Below the pieces are notes generated by a model. It saw only the letters and a list, made by a program, of their open reading frames with translations, was not told the origin of the DNA and ran no database searches. The position numbers and the translations under genes were made by a program. Positions 33,233 to 41,649 of a stretch of DNA of 64,000 bases are shown here, one piece after another. How positions within the stretch are numbered: position 1 is the first letter of the stretch; every line of letters begins with the position of its first letter. Location of the stretch: contig JAEUUL010000009.1 in the NCBI GenBank assembly GCA_016787485.1, positions 91,916 to 155,915 on the forward strand. Direction: 5' to 3'. The DNA is from Bacteroidota bacterium (GTDB lineage Bacteria; Bacteroidota; Bacteroidia; NS11-12g; UBA955).

Positions 33233-34618
33233 ATGTATTTCGAAAATCAGAAAACACTGGCCGAGCCATTCCGTATAAAAATGGTGGAACCACTGAAAGT
33301 GACAAATGAAGCCTATCGCCTGAGCAAATTGCGCCAAGCGGGTTACAATCCATTCCTGCTCAACTCAGAGGATGTTTTTATTGATTTACTCACAGACAGC
33401 GGTACCGGTGCAATGAGTGACCGGCAGTGGGCCGGGCTGATGATGGGAGATGAAAGCTATGCCGGGGCCCGCAGCTGGCACCATCTGGAAGACGAAGTAA
33501 AAGACCTTACCGGTATGCCCTATGTATTGCCCACACACCAGGGCAGGGCTGCCGAACGGATTTTATATGGCCTGCTGGGTGGAAAAGACAAGGTCTTCAT
33601 CAGCAACACGCATTTTGACACCACCCGTGCAAATATTGAATTTACCGGTGCAACGGCAATAGATATACCCTGCGCCGAAAGTACAGATACAGAAACCTGG
33701 GCCGCATTTAAAGGCAATATGGATATTGAAAAACTGGAATCATTAATAAATGAATATGGCAGCGAACAGGTTGGCGCAGTCATACTTACTGTTACAAACA
33801 ACTCAGCCGGCGGACAGCCCGTGAGCATGGCCAATGCAAAAGCGGTGCGGGATGTTTGTTCTCAATACGGTGTTCTCTTGGTTCTGGATGGATGCCGCAT
33901 TGCCGAAAACAGTTATTATATAAGGCATAGGGAGGCGGGATTTGGAGAAAAAACATACCGGGAAATTGCTTCCGGAATGTTTGCAATAGCGGATGCCTTT
34001 ATCATGAGTGCCAAAAAAGATGGCCTGGTAAATATGGGTGGTCTGCTCACATTGCGCAGCAAGGATTTGGCCGAACGGTGCACCAATCTGCTGATTATAT
34101 CAGAAGGGTTTGCCACCTACGGAGGTTTAACAGGCCGGGATATGGAAGCACTCGCTATAGGGTTGCGGGAAGTATTTAACCCGGATTATCTGGAGTACCG
34201 GATTAAAAGTACCGAATACCTGGGCAATCACCTGCGGGAGGCTGGAATTCCCTTGCTATGGCCTACCGGCGGACATGCCATTTATATCGATGCGCAAAAA
34301 ATGTATCCGCATATACCTGTACATGAATATCCGGGGCAGGCACTGGTGTGCAGTCTTTACCAAACCGGTGCCATACGCAGTGTGGAAGTTGGCAGTGTCA
34401 TGTTTGGTAAAACCACAGATGACGGCATGCTGATACCTGCAGCGAAAGAACTGGTGCGACTTGCCATTCCGCGAAGGGTTTATACCCAAAGCCATATTGA
34501 TTATGTGGTGGAAGTATTTACACGTCTGAAAGAAACAGCCGCAGCCACACGTGGCTATCGTATCGTTTGGGAGCCTCCGTTCCTGCGGCATTTCACAGCC
34601 CGATTTGAACCCGTGTAG
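33233..34618 (+). CDS. tnaA: Tryptophanase
   Basis: A PLP-dependent beta-eliminating lyase giving indole, pyruvate and ammonia from tryptophan. The PLP lysine lies in SAKKDGLVNMGG (K262 from the ATG at 33233). The C-terminal LRHFTARFEPV carries His where tyrosine phenol-lyase has Phe (LRFFTARF), favouring tryptophanase. Length (461) is typical. The ATG at 33221 overlaps the predicted -7 element, so 33233 is chosen. Only 3 bp separate it from norC, so it heads a tnaA-norC-norB operon. Confidence 0.9.
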   Translation: MYFENQKTLAEPFRIKMVEPLKVTNEAYRLSKLRQAGYNPFLLNSEDVFIDLLTDSGTGAMSDRQWAGLMMGDESYAGARSWHHLEDEVKDLTGMPYVLPTHQGRAAERILYGLLGGKDKVFISNTHFDTTRANIEFTGATAIDIPCAESTDTETWAAFKGNMDIEKLESLINEYGSEQVGAVILTVTNNSAGGQPVSMANAKAVRDVCSQYGVLLVLDGCRIAENSYYIRHREAGFGEKTYREIASGMFAIADAFIMSAKKDGLVNMGGLLTLRSKDLAERCTNLLIISEGFATYGGLTGRDMEALAIGLREVFNPDYLEYRIKSTEYLGNHLREAGIPLLWPTGGHAIYIDAQKMYPHIPVHEYPGQALVCSLYQTGAIRSVEVGSVMFGKTTDDGMLIPAAKELVRLAIPRRVYTQSHIDYVVEVFTRLKETAAATRGYRIVWEPPFLRHFTARFEPV

Positions 34619-34621
34619 CCC

Positions 34622-35011
34622 ATGATCTCTTCATACCGGTTGGTACTATTGGTTCTTGCAGCTCTTTTCCTGGCCTATACAGCCTGGCTGCTCACATTAC
34701 CCACCCCGTATTACAATGAGAATTTTGTGCGTGGCAGGAGGGTTTGGCAAAAATACAATTGCCAGGCCTGCCATCAATTGTACGGACTTGGCGGATTTCT
34801 CGGGCCAGACCTTACCCATGTAGTGCGAAAAGGCGGCAAACCTTACCTGAAGGCTATGGTCGAAACCGGCAGCCCCAACATGCCCGTTTTTAAAATGAAC
34901 GACACAGAACTTTCTGATTTGTTTCTCTTTCTCCGGGGCATGGACAGCAGCGGTTGTGCAGATCCTTCCAGATTCCTTACAACACCCGATGGAAACATAA
35001 CTCCGCCATGA
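34622..35011 (+). CDS. norC: Nitric oxide reductase cytochrome c subunit
   Basis: A 129-residue membrane-anchored monohaem cytochrome that passes electrons to NorB. An uncleaved N-terminal helix (about 5-25) is followed by YNCQACHQLYGLGGFLGPDL, whose CxxCH is C47-C50-H51 and whose sequence is a NorC signature. The axial Met is probably M87 in SPNMPVF. The stop overlaps the norB start (ATGA). Confidence 0.93.
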   Translation: MISSYRLVLLVLAALFLAYTAWLLTLPTPYYNENFVRGRRVWQKYNCQACHQLYGLGGFLGPDLTHVVRKGGKPYLKAMVETGSPNMPVFKMNDTELSDLFLFLRGMDSSGCADPSRFLTTPDGNITPP

Positions 35012-36336
35012 AAAAATTAAAATTCCCGGATCCGGATAGATTGCAGGTTTCTTTGGCAATTGTACTACTGATTTGTGGTGTATTTTTTGGAGTAATGGCT
35101 TCACACAGTTACAGTGCTCCAGGGTTTTGGAAAAGCTGGCTGGGGTTCATCAAACTGCGGCCATTGCACGTAAGTTCAGTGGTATTCTGGATTCTACTTT
35201 CTGCCCAGGCACTTGTAAATATTGCCCTTAAAAATATCACACAACGCAAAATTCCTGCATGGATCAATTGGTCGCGAATTGTGCTGATTTTTATTGGAAT
35301 AATTTCTATTTTTATTTGTTATTTCAATCTGCAGTTTGGCGGACGGGAATACTGGGAATTTCCTGCATGGATCGCCATTCCCCTGCTACTCGTATGGCTA
35401 TTGCAACTCGCAGGCATGCTCTTTCATTTGCGGCATATACCGTCGCCACCTGTATATATCTGGATGTGGTACACGGGTTGTACTTTTCTTGTATTTACCT
35501 TTCTTGAAAATTACCTGTGGCTGGTTCCCGGCATTCAAAATACGCCGGTACGGGACCTGATGTTTCAGTGGAAAAGTGCGGGCAGCCTGGTGGGTTCCTG
35601 GAATCAGATGATATACGGACTGGGCATGTATGCAATGGTGCAGATTACAGGTAATACAAAACCGGCAAGCAGTCCCCTGGCATTCTCCATGTATTTTCTG
35701 GGCTTGGTTAATCTCATGTTCAACTGGGGTCACCACATCTATATTCTGCCTTCACACGGTGCTGTTCGCACAATCAGTTATGTGGTAAGCATGACAGAGT
35801 GGATTATATTATTGCGATTGTTCTATCTCTGGCTGAAGGAATTCAAACGCAAGCGCCCGGAAGCCGTAGGGATGGCTTTGCAATTCCTGATGGCAGCAGA
35901 CCGCTGGGTTCTCATAAACCTTTTACTGGCTTTGCTGATGAGTGTTCCGGCACTGAACCTGTACACCCATGGCACACAGGTTACTCTGGCTCACAGCATG
36001 GGCACTACCATTGGCATAAATACCATGCTATTACTGGGTATCATTTGCCAATTTATGGTACCCATGCAAATGCAGTATGGCCGTTGGTTTCGTGCAGGTT
36101 TCAGGCTTTTACAAGCAGGGCTTATCATTTTCTGGGCCATCCTTCTACTGTCTGGCATAAGCAGGGGGTACTGGCAAATGCAACCGGGAATAAGCAGCTT
36201 TCAAAGCATGATGCTGCAGCACACTATGTATTTCCGCATTATGGCATGGTCTGGCAGCCTGATGATGTCAGGGTTCTATCTGATATTGTTTCCGTTGCTA
36301 ATGAAGTGGTTAAAAAACAAACTTCCAACTGTATAA
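35008..36336 (+). CDS. norB: Nitric oxide reductase catalytic subunit
   Basis: Reduces two NO to N2O at a haem b3/non-haem Fe site; inner membrane. The 442 residues hold about 12 helices of the haem-copper oxidase superfamily. Metal and haem ligands appear as LRPLHVSS, NWGHHIYILP (FeB histidines) and HGTQVTLAHSMGTT (haem ligands). The glutamates typical of NOR over oxidases fit GGREYWEFPAW. An in-frame ATG at 34954 lies in norC, so 35008 is used. With NosZ the region converts NO through N2O to N2. Confidence 0.93.
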   Translation: MKKLKFPDPDRLQVSLAIVLLICGVFFGVMASHSYSAPGFWKSWLGFIKLRPLHVSSVVFWILLSAQALVNIALKNITQRKIPAWINWSRIVLIFIGIISIFICYFNLQFGGREYWEFPAWIAIPLLLVWLLQLAGMLFHLRHIPSPPVYIWMWYTGCTFLVFTFLENYLWLVPGIQNTPVRDLMFQWKSAGSLVGSWNQMIYGLGMYAMVQITGNTKPASSPLAFSMYFLGLVNLMFNWGHHIYILPSHGAVRTISYVVSMTEWIILLRLFYLWLKEFKRKRPEAVGMALQFLMAADRWVLINLLLALLMSVPALNLYTHGTQVTLAHSMGTTIGINTMLLLGIICQFMVPMQMQYGRWFRAGFRLLQAGLIIFWAILLLSGISRGYWQMQPGISSFQSMMLQHTMYFRIMAWSGSLMMSGFYLILFPLLMKWLKNKLPTV

Positions 36337-36352
36337 ATAATTTTTGGCGTTT

Positions 36353-36397
36353 TTGACTCAAGTCAAATTTATCACAATCATGGCCAACTTACCTTTG
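36353..36397 (+). promoter_or_regulatory. FNR/DNR-type box and -7 element upstream of the 36406 gene
   Basis: TTGACTCAAGTCAA at 36353-36366 is a perfect TTGAC-N4-GTCAA palindrome. TACCTTTG at 36390-36397 is a perfect TAnnTTTG. The G of the -7 lies 31 bp past the box, so the box sits near -42 from a start at about 36402. The ATG at 36406 would then have a leader of only a few bases. Confidence 0.75.
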
Positions 36398-36405
36398 TTG
36401 CAGAA

Positions 36406-37284
36406 ATGAAATTCACAACCCTCATCATCGCTATTTTCATCCTATCGGCTTCCAGAGCCTGCGATGTTTGTCCATGTGTGCCGGGAGGGGGCATGTCAGG
36501 TATATACCCGCAATTCCGACAGCATTTTGCAGGATTAAGATATCAGTTTCGCAGCTTTTCCTATAAGCAACCCGGAGATCCCAGCGCAGATGCCCGCATG
36601 ATCTGGCATGGTGCCGACCTGATGGGCAGATATACCCCGGTAAAAAATGTACAACTGATGGCAACCATCCCATTGTTGTATGGCATACGGAAGGAGAATA
36701 CACAAATCTATCACAATTCGGGATTGGGAGATATCAGTTTACAAGGCTCAGTATTTTTAATTAACCCGGGTGAAAATAAAATCTGGAAACATTTTCTCTC
36801 GGCAGGAGCAGGAATTAAACTACCCACCGGATTCAGCCGTGTGCAGGGCGTACCGGCCAGCTTGCAAACCACTACAGGGGCCTTTGACTATATGATAAAC
36901 AGCACCTGGATACTACGCCACCGCCGCACCGGATTGATGCAGGATATCAATTACCGGTATGCATGCAAAGATGCCAGAAATTACCAGGGCGGGCAACGAC
37001 TTACCTGGTCTGCACGTCTGTTCTACTGGAAGACCATGGGAATAAATCAGCATTTTGTTCCTCATATTTTCAGTTCAGTGGAATATGCAGGCAAAGACGT
37101 GAACAGAAATTATTATGTAAAAAAGACAGGTGGTTATTCGGTATTTTCCGGTGCAGGTGTGGATTATTTTACTACGGTCTTTTCCCTTTCCCTGCAGGGA
37201 AGTATACCGGTTTTCAGCAAAATGAATGATGGAATCACCCTTCCAGAACCCCGTTTTCAGACTTCATTTCTATTTTATTTTTAA
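36406..37284 (+). CDS. Outer-membrane beta-barrel protein, FNR-box controlled
   Basis: A 292-residue exported protein. A signal peptide (about 1-18) is followed by a Cys cluster CDVCPC (C19, C22, C24) that could bind metal or form disulfides. The body is amphipathic beta-strands ending in FLFYF, a typical C-terminal outer-membrane signature. Similar CDxCxC-starting barrels sit near copper or NO genes in other Bacteroidota. Transport of copper for NosZ is possible but unproven. Confidence 0.75.
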   Translation: MKFTTLIIAIFILSASRACDVCPCVPGGGMSGIYPQFRQHFAGLRYQFRSFSYKQPGDPSADARMIWHGADLMGRYTPVKNVQLMATIPLLYGIRKENTQIYHNSGLGDISLQGSVFLINPGENKIWKHFLSAGAGIKLPTGFSRVQGVPASLQTTTGAFDYMINSTWILRHRRTGLMQDINYRYACKDARNYQGGQRLTWSARLFYWKTMGINQHFVPHIFSSVEYAGKDVNRNYYVKKTGGYSVFSGAGVDYFTTVFSLSLQGSIPVFSKMNDGITLPEPRFQTSFLFYF

Positions 37285-37303
37285 TAACACAAATCCAATA
37301 CAT

Positions 37304-37699
37304 ATGAAAATGAAAATATTTCTTGCCTCAGCAGCATTGCTTGCTCTCACTTTTTCAGCTTGTAAAAAACACGATGAAGACAAAGATGCTCCTGTAATCA
37401 GCATTGCTTCTCCCGCATCAAATCAAATGTTCAAAGTCGGAGATACGGTGCATATTACCGGCACGGTCACTGACCATTCCCTGCACGAATTTCATGGCAT
37501 GATTCACAATACCGACAGTGCCGACAAAACAGTATGGGAATATATGCCCACCGTGCATGATTTGGAAAAATTCGATTTTGACCAAATCTGGGTGGTACCT
37601 GCAGTGCGCGACACCTGCGACATGAAGTTGCACCTGGAAGTGCATGACCACGATGAGAACCAAGCCGAAAAAATGGTAATGTTCCGCATCCGGCCCTGA
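37304..37699 (+). CDS. Small lipoprotein with an Ig-like (DUF4625-like) domain
   Basis: A 131-residue lipoprotein (TFSAC, Cys19) with a single beta-sandwich-like domain. PVISIASPASNQMFKVGDTV is the typical first strand pair, and LEVHDHDENQAEKMVMF the end. It is rich in His and Asp (HEFHGMIHN, EVHDHDEN), so metal binding is conceivable. It lies 19 bp after the barrel gene and precedes a strong terminator, so it should share the FNR-box promoter. Confidence 0.75.
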   Translation: MKMKIFLASAALLALTFSACKKHDEDKDAPVISIASPASNQMFKVGDTVHITGTVTDHSLHEFHGMIHNTDSADKTVWEYMPTVHDLEKFDFDQIWVVPAVRDTCDMKLHLEVHDHDENQAEKMVMFRIRP

Positions 37700-37724
37700 T
37701 ATTAATTCATACTCGTTGGCATAT

Positions 37725-37755
37725 AAAATCAACCCTTACCAGGTTGATTTTTTTA
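37725..37755 (+). terminator. Intrinsic terminator
   Basis: AAAATCAACC (37725-37734) pairs with GGTTGATTTT (37742-37751), followed by a T-run. It ends the barrel-lipoprotein unit and overlaps the 3' end of the convergent yqgE gene. Confidence 0.85.
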
Positions 37756-38295
37756 ATTCAGTCCGGGGTCCTTTGGCGCAGAACTCAGCCAGCTGAATTC
37801 GCCACCCATTTCCCTTAATACTCTTTTCCAGAGTTCGGGTTCGGTGCTGAATATATATTCCACTTTTGCATGAGCCACTATCCATGATTTTTGCCGCATT
37901 TCCTGGTCCAGTTGTCCGGAACCCCAACCGCTGTAACCTAAGAAAAAACGCAGCTCATTTTTTGGGATCAAATCTTCCTGAAGATAGAATTTCAATTGTT
38001 CAAAGTCACCTCCCCAGAATATTCCGGGCAGTATCTCCCTGGCACCATTCAGAGAAGACAAAGTGTGCACAAAAAAGAGACTGTCCTTGCCCACCGGTCC
38101 ACCGATGTGAATAAGCCAATCCCAGTCCGTTTCATCAAAAAAATCGGATAGCTGAAATGGAGTTTCCTGATTCAACACAAAGCCCAGACTGCCTTCTGAA
38201 TCATGCTCCACCAGCAAAATCACCGTGCGGTGAAAATTGGGATCCTCCAGAAAAGGTTCGCTGATGAGAAGGGTTCCTTTTGCCGGATCTATCAT
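37753..38295 (-). CDS. YqgE/AlgH family protein
   Basis: A 180-residue cytosolic UPF0301 protein of unknown biochemical role. Family blocks include GTLLISEPFLEDPNFHRTVILL at the start, GSLGFVLNQ, then HIGGPVGKDSLFFVHT and GYSGWGSGQLDQE. No signal peptide is present. It lies 4 bp from the membrane-protein gene upstream and probably shares its transcript. Confidence 0.92.
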   Translation of the reverse strand: MIDPAKGTLLISEPFLEDPNFHRTVILLVEHDSEGSLGFVLNQETPFQLSDFFDETDWDWLIHIGGPVGKDSLFFVHTLSSLNGAREILPGIFWGGDFEQLKFYLQEDLIPKNELRFFLGYSGWGSGQLDQEMRQKSWIVAHAKVEYIFSTEPELWKRVLREMGGEFSWLSSAPKDPGLN

Positions 38296-38299
38296 TGCC

Positions 38300-38989
38300 T
38301 TAGTTTATGGTTTTTTCGTCCTGCAAATCTGCGAAACTCACACCCAGACTTTGTATGTATTCCATAAACAATTCCAGAACCGTTTTACAAATGGCGAGTA
38401 CAACAAATACACCCAGATAAGAGCCCGTAATGCCGCTGACAAAACTGCCGATAATGATGGCGATATGAATGGGAATCACCCGCAAATAGGGCAGAAACAT
38501 AAAATCGTTGGCATTGTATTTCCCATTGTTTTCCCTGCTGTAATGCCGTATGGTATTGGCTATGAGCAATACAGCAAAAATAGCTGCACCTTCCAGCACC
38601 ACGGACCAGTCTGCCTTTTTAGGTGGCATGAAAAACGCATAAACAAAATGAAAAAAACCGTAATGAAACAAAAAGAATACACCCAGTGCGCGGGGATTGC
38701 TCCAGTCTTCGGGCCGGGTGGGTGGTCCAAATTTGTAGAAAAACAATTTTAACATATGCACCAGCCCAATCATCAGACTCTGCACAATGTAAATCCATAC
38801 AAATGAATAGGCATTTTCAGAGAGGTTGATTCCCGGAATGAAAAACACCAGCAGATTTCCGGCAATGATGATGATATAGGCCGGTTGCGTAAAAAGTTGT
38901 TTTACAAAGTGTCCTTTGCCGGCACCTTTGGCCCTGAGATTTGCGAACAGCTGGTCCCATCCATACGTTTTTTCCACCACAGGGTTCAA
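38300..38989 (-). CDS. DUF6498-like integral membrane protein
   Basis: A 229-residue membrane protein with about five to six hydrophobic segments (YIIIIAGNLLVFFIPG; GVFFLFHYGFFHFVYAFF; VVLEGAAIFAVLLIANTI; IAIIIGSFVSGITGSYLGVF). The His-rich FLFHYGFFHFVY helix is characteristic of the DUF6498 group as I recall it. Function is unknown. Confidence 0.7.
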   Translation of the reverse strand: MNPVVEKTYGWDQLFANLRAKGAGKGHFVKQLFTQPAYIIIIAGNLLVFFIPGINLSENAYSFVWIYIVQSLMIGLVHMLKLFFYKFGPPTRPEDWSNPRALGVFFLFHYGFFHFVYAFFMPPKKADWSVVLEGAAIFAVLLIANTIRHYSRENNGKYNANDFMFLPYLRVIPIHIAIIIGSFVSGITGSYLGVFVVLAICKTVLELFMEYIQSLGVSFADLQDEKTIN

Positions 38990-39086
38990 ATTACAGGGTT
39001 TTGGGTCAAATTTTATAACTGGAGTTGCCCACGATACAATCCGGTGCGGTTATACGGCTTTCCGGTTGTAAAATTGCACCCCGACA

Positions 39087-40493
39087 GTGCTTTTCAATTC
39101 GGTAGAATACTGGCTTTTTCTCCCTCTTGTGTGGCTGCTCTACTTTGGGCTGCCTTTTAAAATAAGGTGGATATGGCTGCTCGTGTGCAGTTATTTCTTC
39201 TACGGATTCTGGAAAGCAGAGTTTGCCGCACTCATGGCATTTACCAGCCTGATTGACTGGTGGTGTGCCAGGCAAACAGAAAAGCAGGAAAAACCCGGTT
39301 TACGCAAATTTTGGTTATGGTTTAGTATTCTGAGCAATGTGGCCATGCTGTTCATGTTCAAATACTTCGATTTTGCCCTGGGTGGCAGTGAGCTTGCCAA
39401 CAAACTATACCATAATCCCTACACAGCCTGGCTGATTGAACTGGGGAAATACACTATACCTGCCGGCATCAGTTTTTACACTTTTCAAAGCATAAGTTAT
39501 GTGGTTGATGTATACCGCAAAAAGGAAAAGGCAGAAAAAAACCTGTTTCGTTTTATGCTGTATGTTTCGTTCTTCCCGCAACTTGTTGCCGGCCCCATTG
39601 AACGGTTCGGGAAACTGCACACCCAATTGTTTCAGAAGTACATGCCGGTATGGGAAGACATTCGCGCCGGTGGCCGGCTCCTGCTCTATGGTTTGTTTTT
39701 AAAGGTTTGTGTGGCAGACAATCTGGCGGGTGTCGTGGATACCTGGTATCACAGTCCGGAACAATATACCCTGTTTTCCGCATGGATGGCTGTCTTTTGC
39801 TTTGCTTTTCAGGTGTATGCCGATTTCTTTGGATATAGTCTGTTGGCGCAGGGAAGTGCCCTGCTGTTCGGAGTACACCTCATGGACAATTTCACCAAAC
39901 CATACATTGCCAAAAGTGTACCTGAGTTCTGGCACCGCTGGCATATCAGCCTCAGCACCTGGTTCCGCGATTATATTTTCATTCCGGTGGGTGGCAACAA
40001 GCAGGGGGTGATTGTTCTTTCATTTTCAGTGCTCCTGGTATTTTTCACAAGCGGGCTTTGGCATGGCGCCAACACAACCATGATAGTTTTCGGCCTGTCG
40101 CAGGGCATTTTGTATTTGTTTGACAGGTTTGCGTTTTCCCGCATTCCCTTCAATGGCCGTATATGGGATGTATTCAGACAGGTAAAAACATTTGCCTTTT
40201 TTATGCTTACCCTGGTGTGGTTTCGCAGTCCGGATTTACCCATGAGCAGCCGCGTTTTCTCTTTGTTACAGGGAAAAAACACCGGAACCATGCAATTGGA
40301 ATTGCAATGGACAGTTCTGGGAATGCTGGCTCTGTTTATTGTGCTGGATTTGTTCCTTGTTCCCGGCCGCATTGATGTTTGGTTTCAGCGGTTTCCACTG
40401 CCGGTGCGATGGGCGATGTATGCCATTCTTGCAGTATGTATAGCCTGGTTGGGTGGGGCTGCCGATCACCCCTTTGTATACTTCCAGTTCTGA
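39087..40493 (+). CDS. MBOAT O-acyltransferase (AlgI-like)
   Basis: A 468-residue membrane-bound O-acyltransferase that moves acetyl groups across the membrane for polysaccharide or peptidoglycan modification. It starts with a GTG (MLFNSVEYWLFLPLV), a family-typical N-terminus. The active-site region is FWHRWHISLSTWFRDYIF (about 280-297), and the catalytic histidine is in SGLWHGAN (about 325). It is followed by one bp and the SGNH-like gene, the usual two-part acetylation arrangement. The target polymer is not evident from neighbours. Confidence 0.92.
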   Translation: MLFNSVEYWLFLPLVWLLYFGLPFKIRWIWLLVCSYFFYGFWKAEFAALMAFTSLIDWWCARQTEKQEKPGLRKFWLWFSILSNVAMLFMFKYFDFALGGSELANKLYHNPYTAWLIELGKYTIPAGISFYTFQSISYVVDVYRKKEKAEKNLFRFMLYVSFFPQLVAGPIERFGKLHTQLFQKYMPVWEDIRAGGRLLLYGLFLKVCVADNLAGVVDTWYHSPEQYTLFSAWMAVFCFAFQVYADFFGYSLLAQGSALLFGVHLMDNFTKPYIAKSVPEFWHRWHISLSTWFRDYIFIPVGGNKQGVIVLSFSVLLVFFTSGLWHGANTTMIVFGLSQGILYLFDRFAFSRIPFNGRIWDVFRQVKTFAFFMLTLVWFRSPDLPMSSRVFSLLQGKNTGTMQLELQWTVLGMLALFIVLDLFLVPGRIDVWFQRFPLPVRWAMYAILAVCIAWLGGAADHPFVYFQF

Positions 40494-40494
40494 T

Positions 40495-41619
40495 ATGAAA
40501 ATACTGTTGCGCATATTGGCCAGATTGGGATTTGCAGCGCTGCTGTTTATAGCGGCAAACCACTATTATTCACGGCACCAGTATGCACAGGATGTGCGCA
40601 AATATTCCAGGGTTAAAAACAGGATAGATTCTGCATTCCGTTTTGGAGATATTGTTTATCTGGGAGAAAGCAGCAACACTTCCTTTAATCCCTGGACAGA
40701 TACACTGGCATACAGCATCAGCGAATTTTTGCAGATGTACCTGCCCGGACAGAAAATAGAGGCGGTTACACACGAAGGGTACCATCCCGGATTATTCAGG
40801 CAGATGCTCAATCTCTGGCCCGAAGACAATAAAAAAAGAACACTGATAGTAACCCTGAATATGCGCACCTGTGGCCCATCTGCCCTTTACAGCAGCAATG
40901 AAGCCAGCAACCAGCAGGAAGCGCTGTTTTACAGCAGAAGGCCTCCACTGCTCACCCGAATGTATCTCAGTCTGCACCATTACGACAACAGGAATGCAAA
41001 CGAAATGGAACGACTGAAATTGCAAGGATGGAGAACAGAATCGCTGCGCAAACAACAGTCAGGATTTCCATGGGCTACAGTCAGGGACTGGTATGACCAA
41101 AATCCGTATTCTCAAGCCGGGGCTCCTGAAAAAATCCGACATATGGCGGATGCCTATATCAAGGAATTTGCCTTTTTATTGGATGATAAAAATCCGCGCA
41201 TAAAAGACCTGGATGAGATCGCAGCATTTTGTAAAAAGAAAAATATAAGGCTGATATACCATCTGTTGCCCGAAAACAGGGATTATGCCAAACAATTATT
41301 CGGTCCGTATCTGATCAGTTTTATGGATGCCAACGCACTTTTTATAGCCAGCAGATATCAAAAAATGGGTGTGGAATTAATAAATAATTATCCGGGATTA
41401 TCCGGATTGAATTATACCGATCAATGGTATCCTACGGAGCATTTTAATGCAACCATACGCCAACAGATTGCACTATCCATCGCTGAGAAAATCAATGCGA
41501 AAGAAGTTCATCGTGTGATTCATCCGGCAAGGAACAATTCGCCAAATCCTCACATTTTGCAACCCATGGCAGATACACTGTTGAAGGAATGGAGAGAAAA
41601 GGTAAAATTGCCCTGGTGA
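40495..41619 (+). CDS. SGNH/AlgX-like partner of the MBOAT acyltransferase
   Basis: A 374-residue protein with one N-terminal membrane anchor (LLRILARLGFAALLFIAA) and a large periplasmic domain. IVYLGESSNTSFNP resembles the GDSL-type nucleophile block, and a late DQWYPTEHFNA resembles the DxxH block of SGNH O-acetyltransferases. Such proteins receive the acetyl group delivered by MBOAT proteins. The ATG at 40495 immediately follows the MBOAT stop. A longer frame from 40453 lies inside the upstream gene. Confidence 0.75.
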   Translation: MKILLRILARLGFAALLFIAANHYYSRHQYAQDVRKYSRVKNRIDSAFRFGDIVYLGESSNTSFNPWTDTLAYSISEFLQMYLPGQKIEAVTHEGYHPGLFRQMLNLWPEDNKKRTLIVTLNMRTCGPSALYSSNEASNQQEALFYSRRPPLLTRMYLSLHHYDNRNANEMERLKLQGWRTESLRKQQSGFPWATVRDWYDQNPYSQAGAPEKIRHMADAYIKEFAFLLDDKNPRIKDLDEIAAFCKKKNIRLIYHLLPENRDYAKQLFGPYLISFMDANALFIASRYQKMGVELINNYPGLSGLNYTDQWYPTEHFNATIRQQIALSIAEKINAKEVHRVIHPARNNSPNPHILQPMADTLLKEWREKVKLPW

Positions 41620-41649
41620 TCAGGTATTTTGGAATGAAACAATTCCAAA

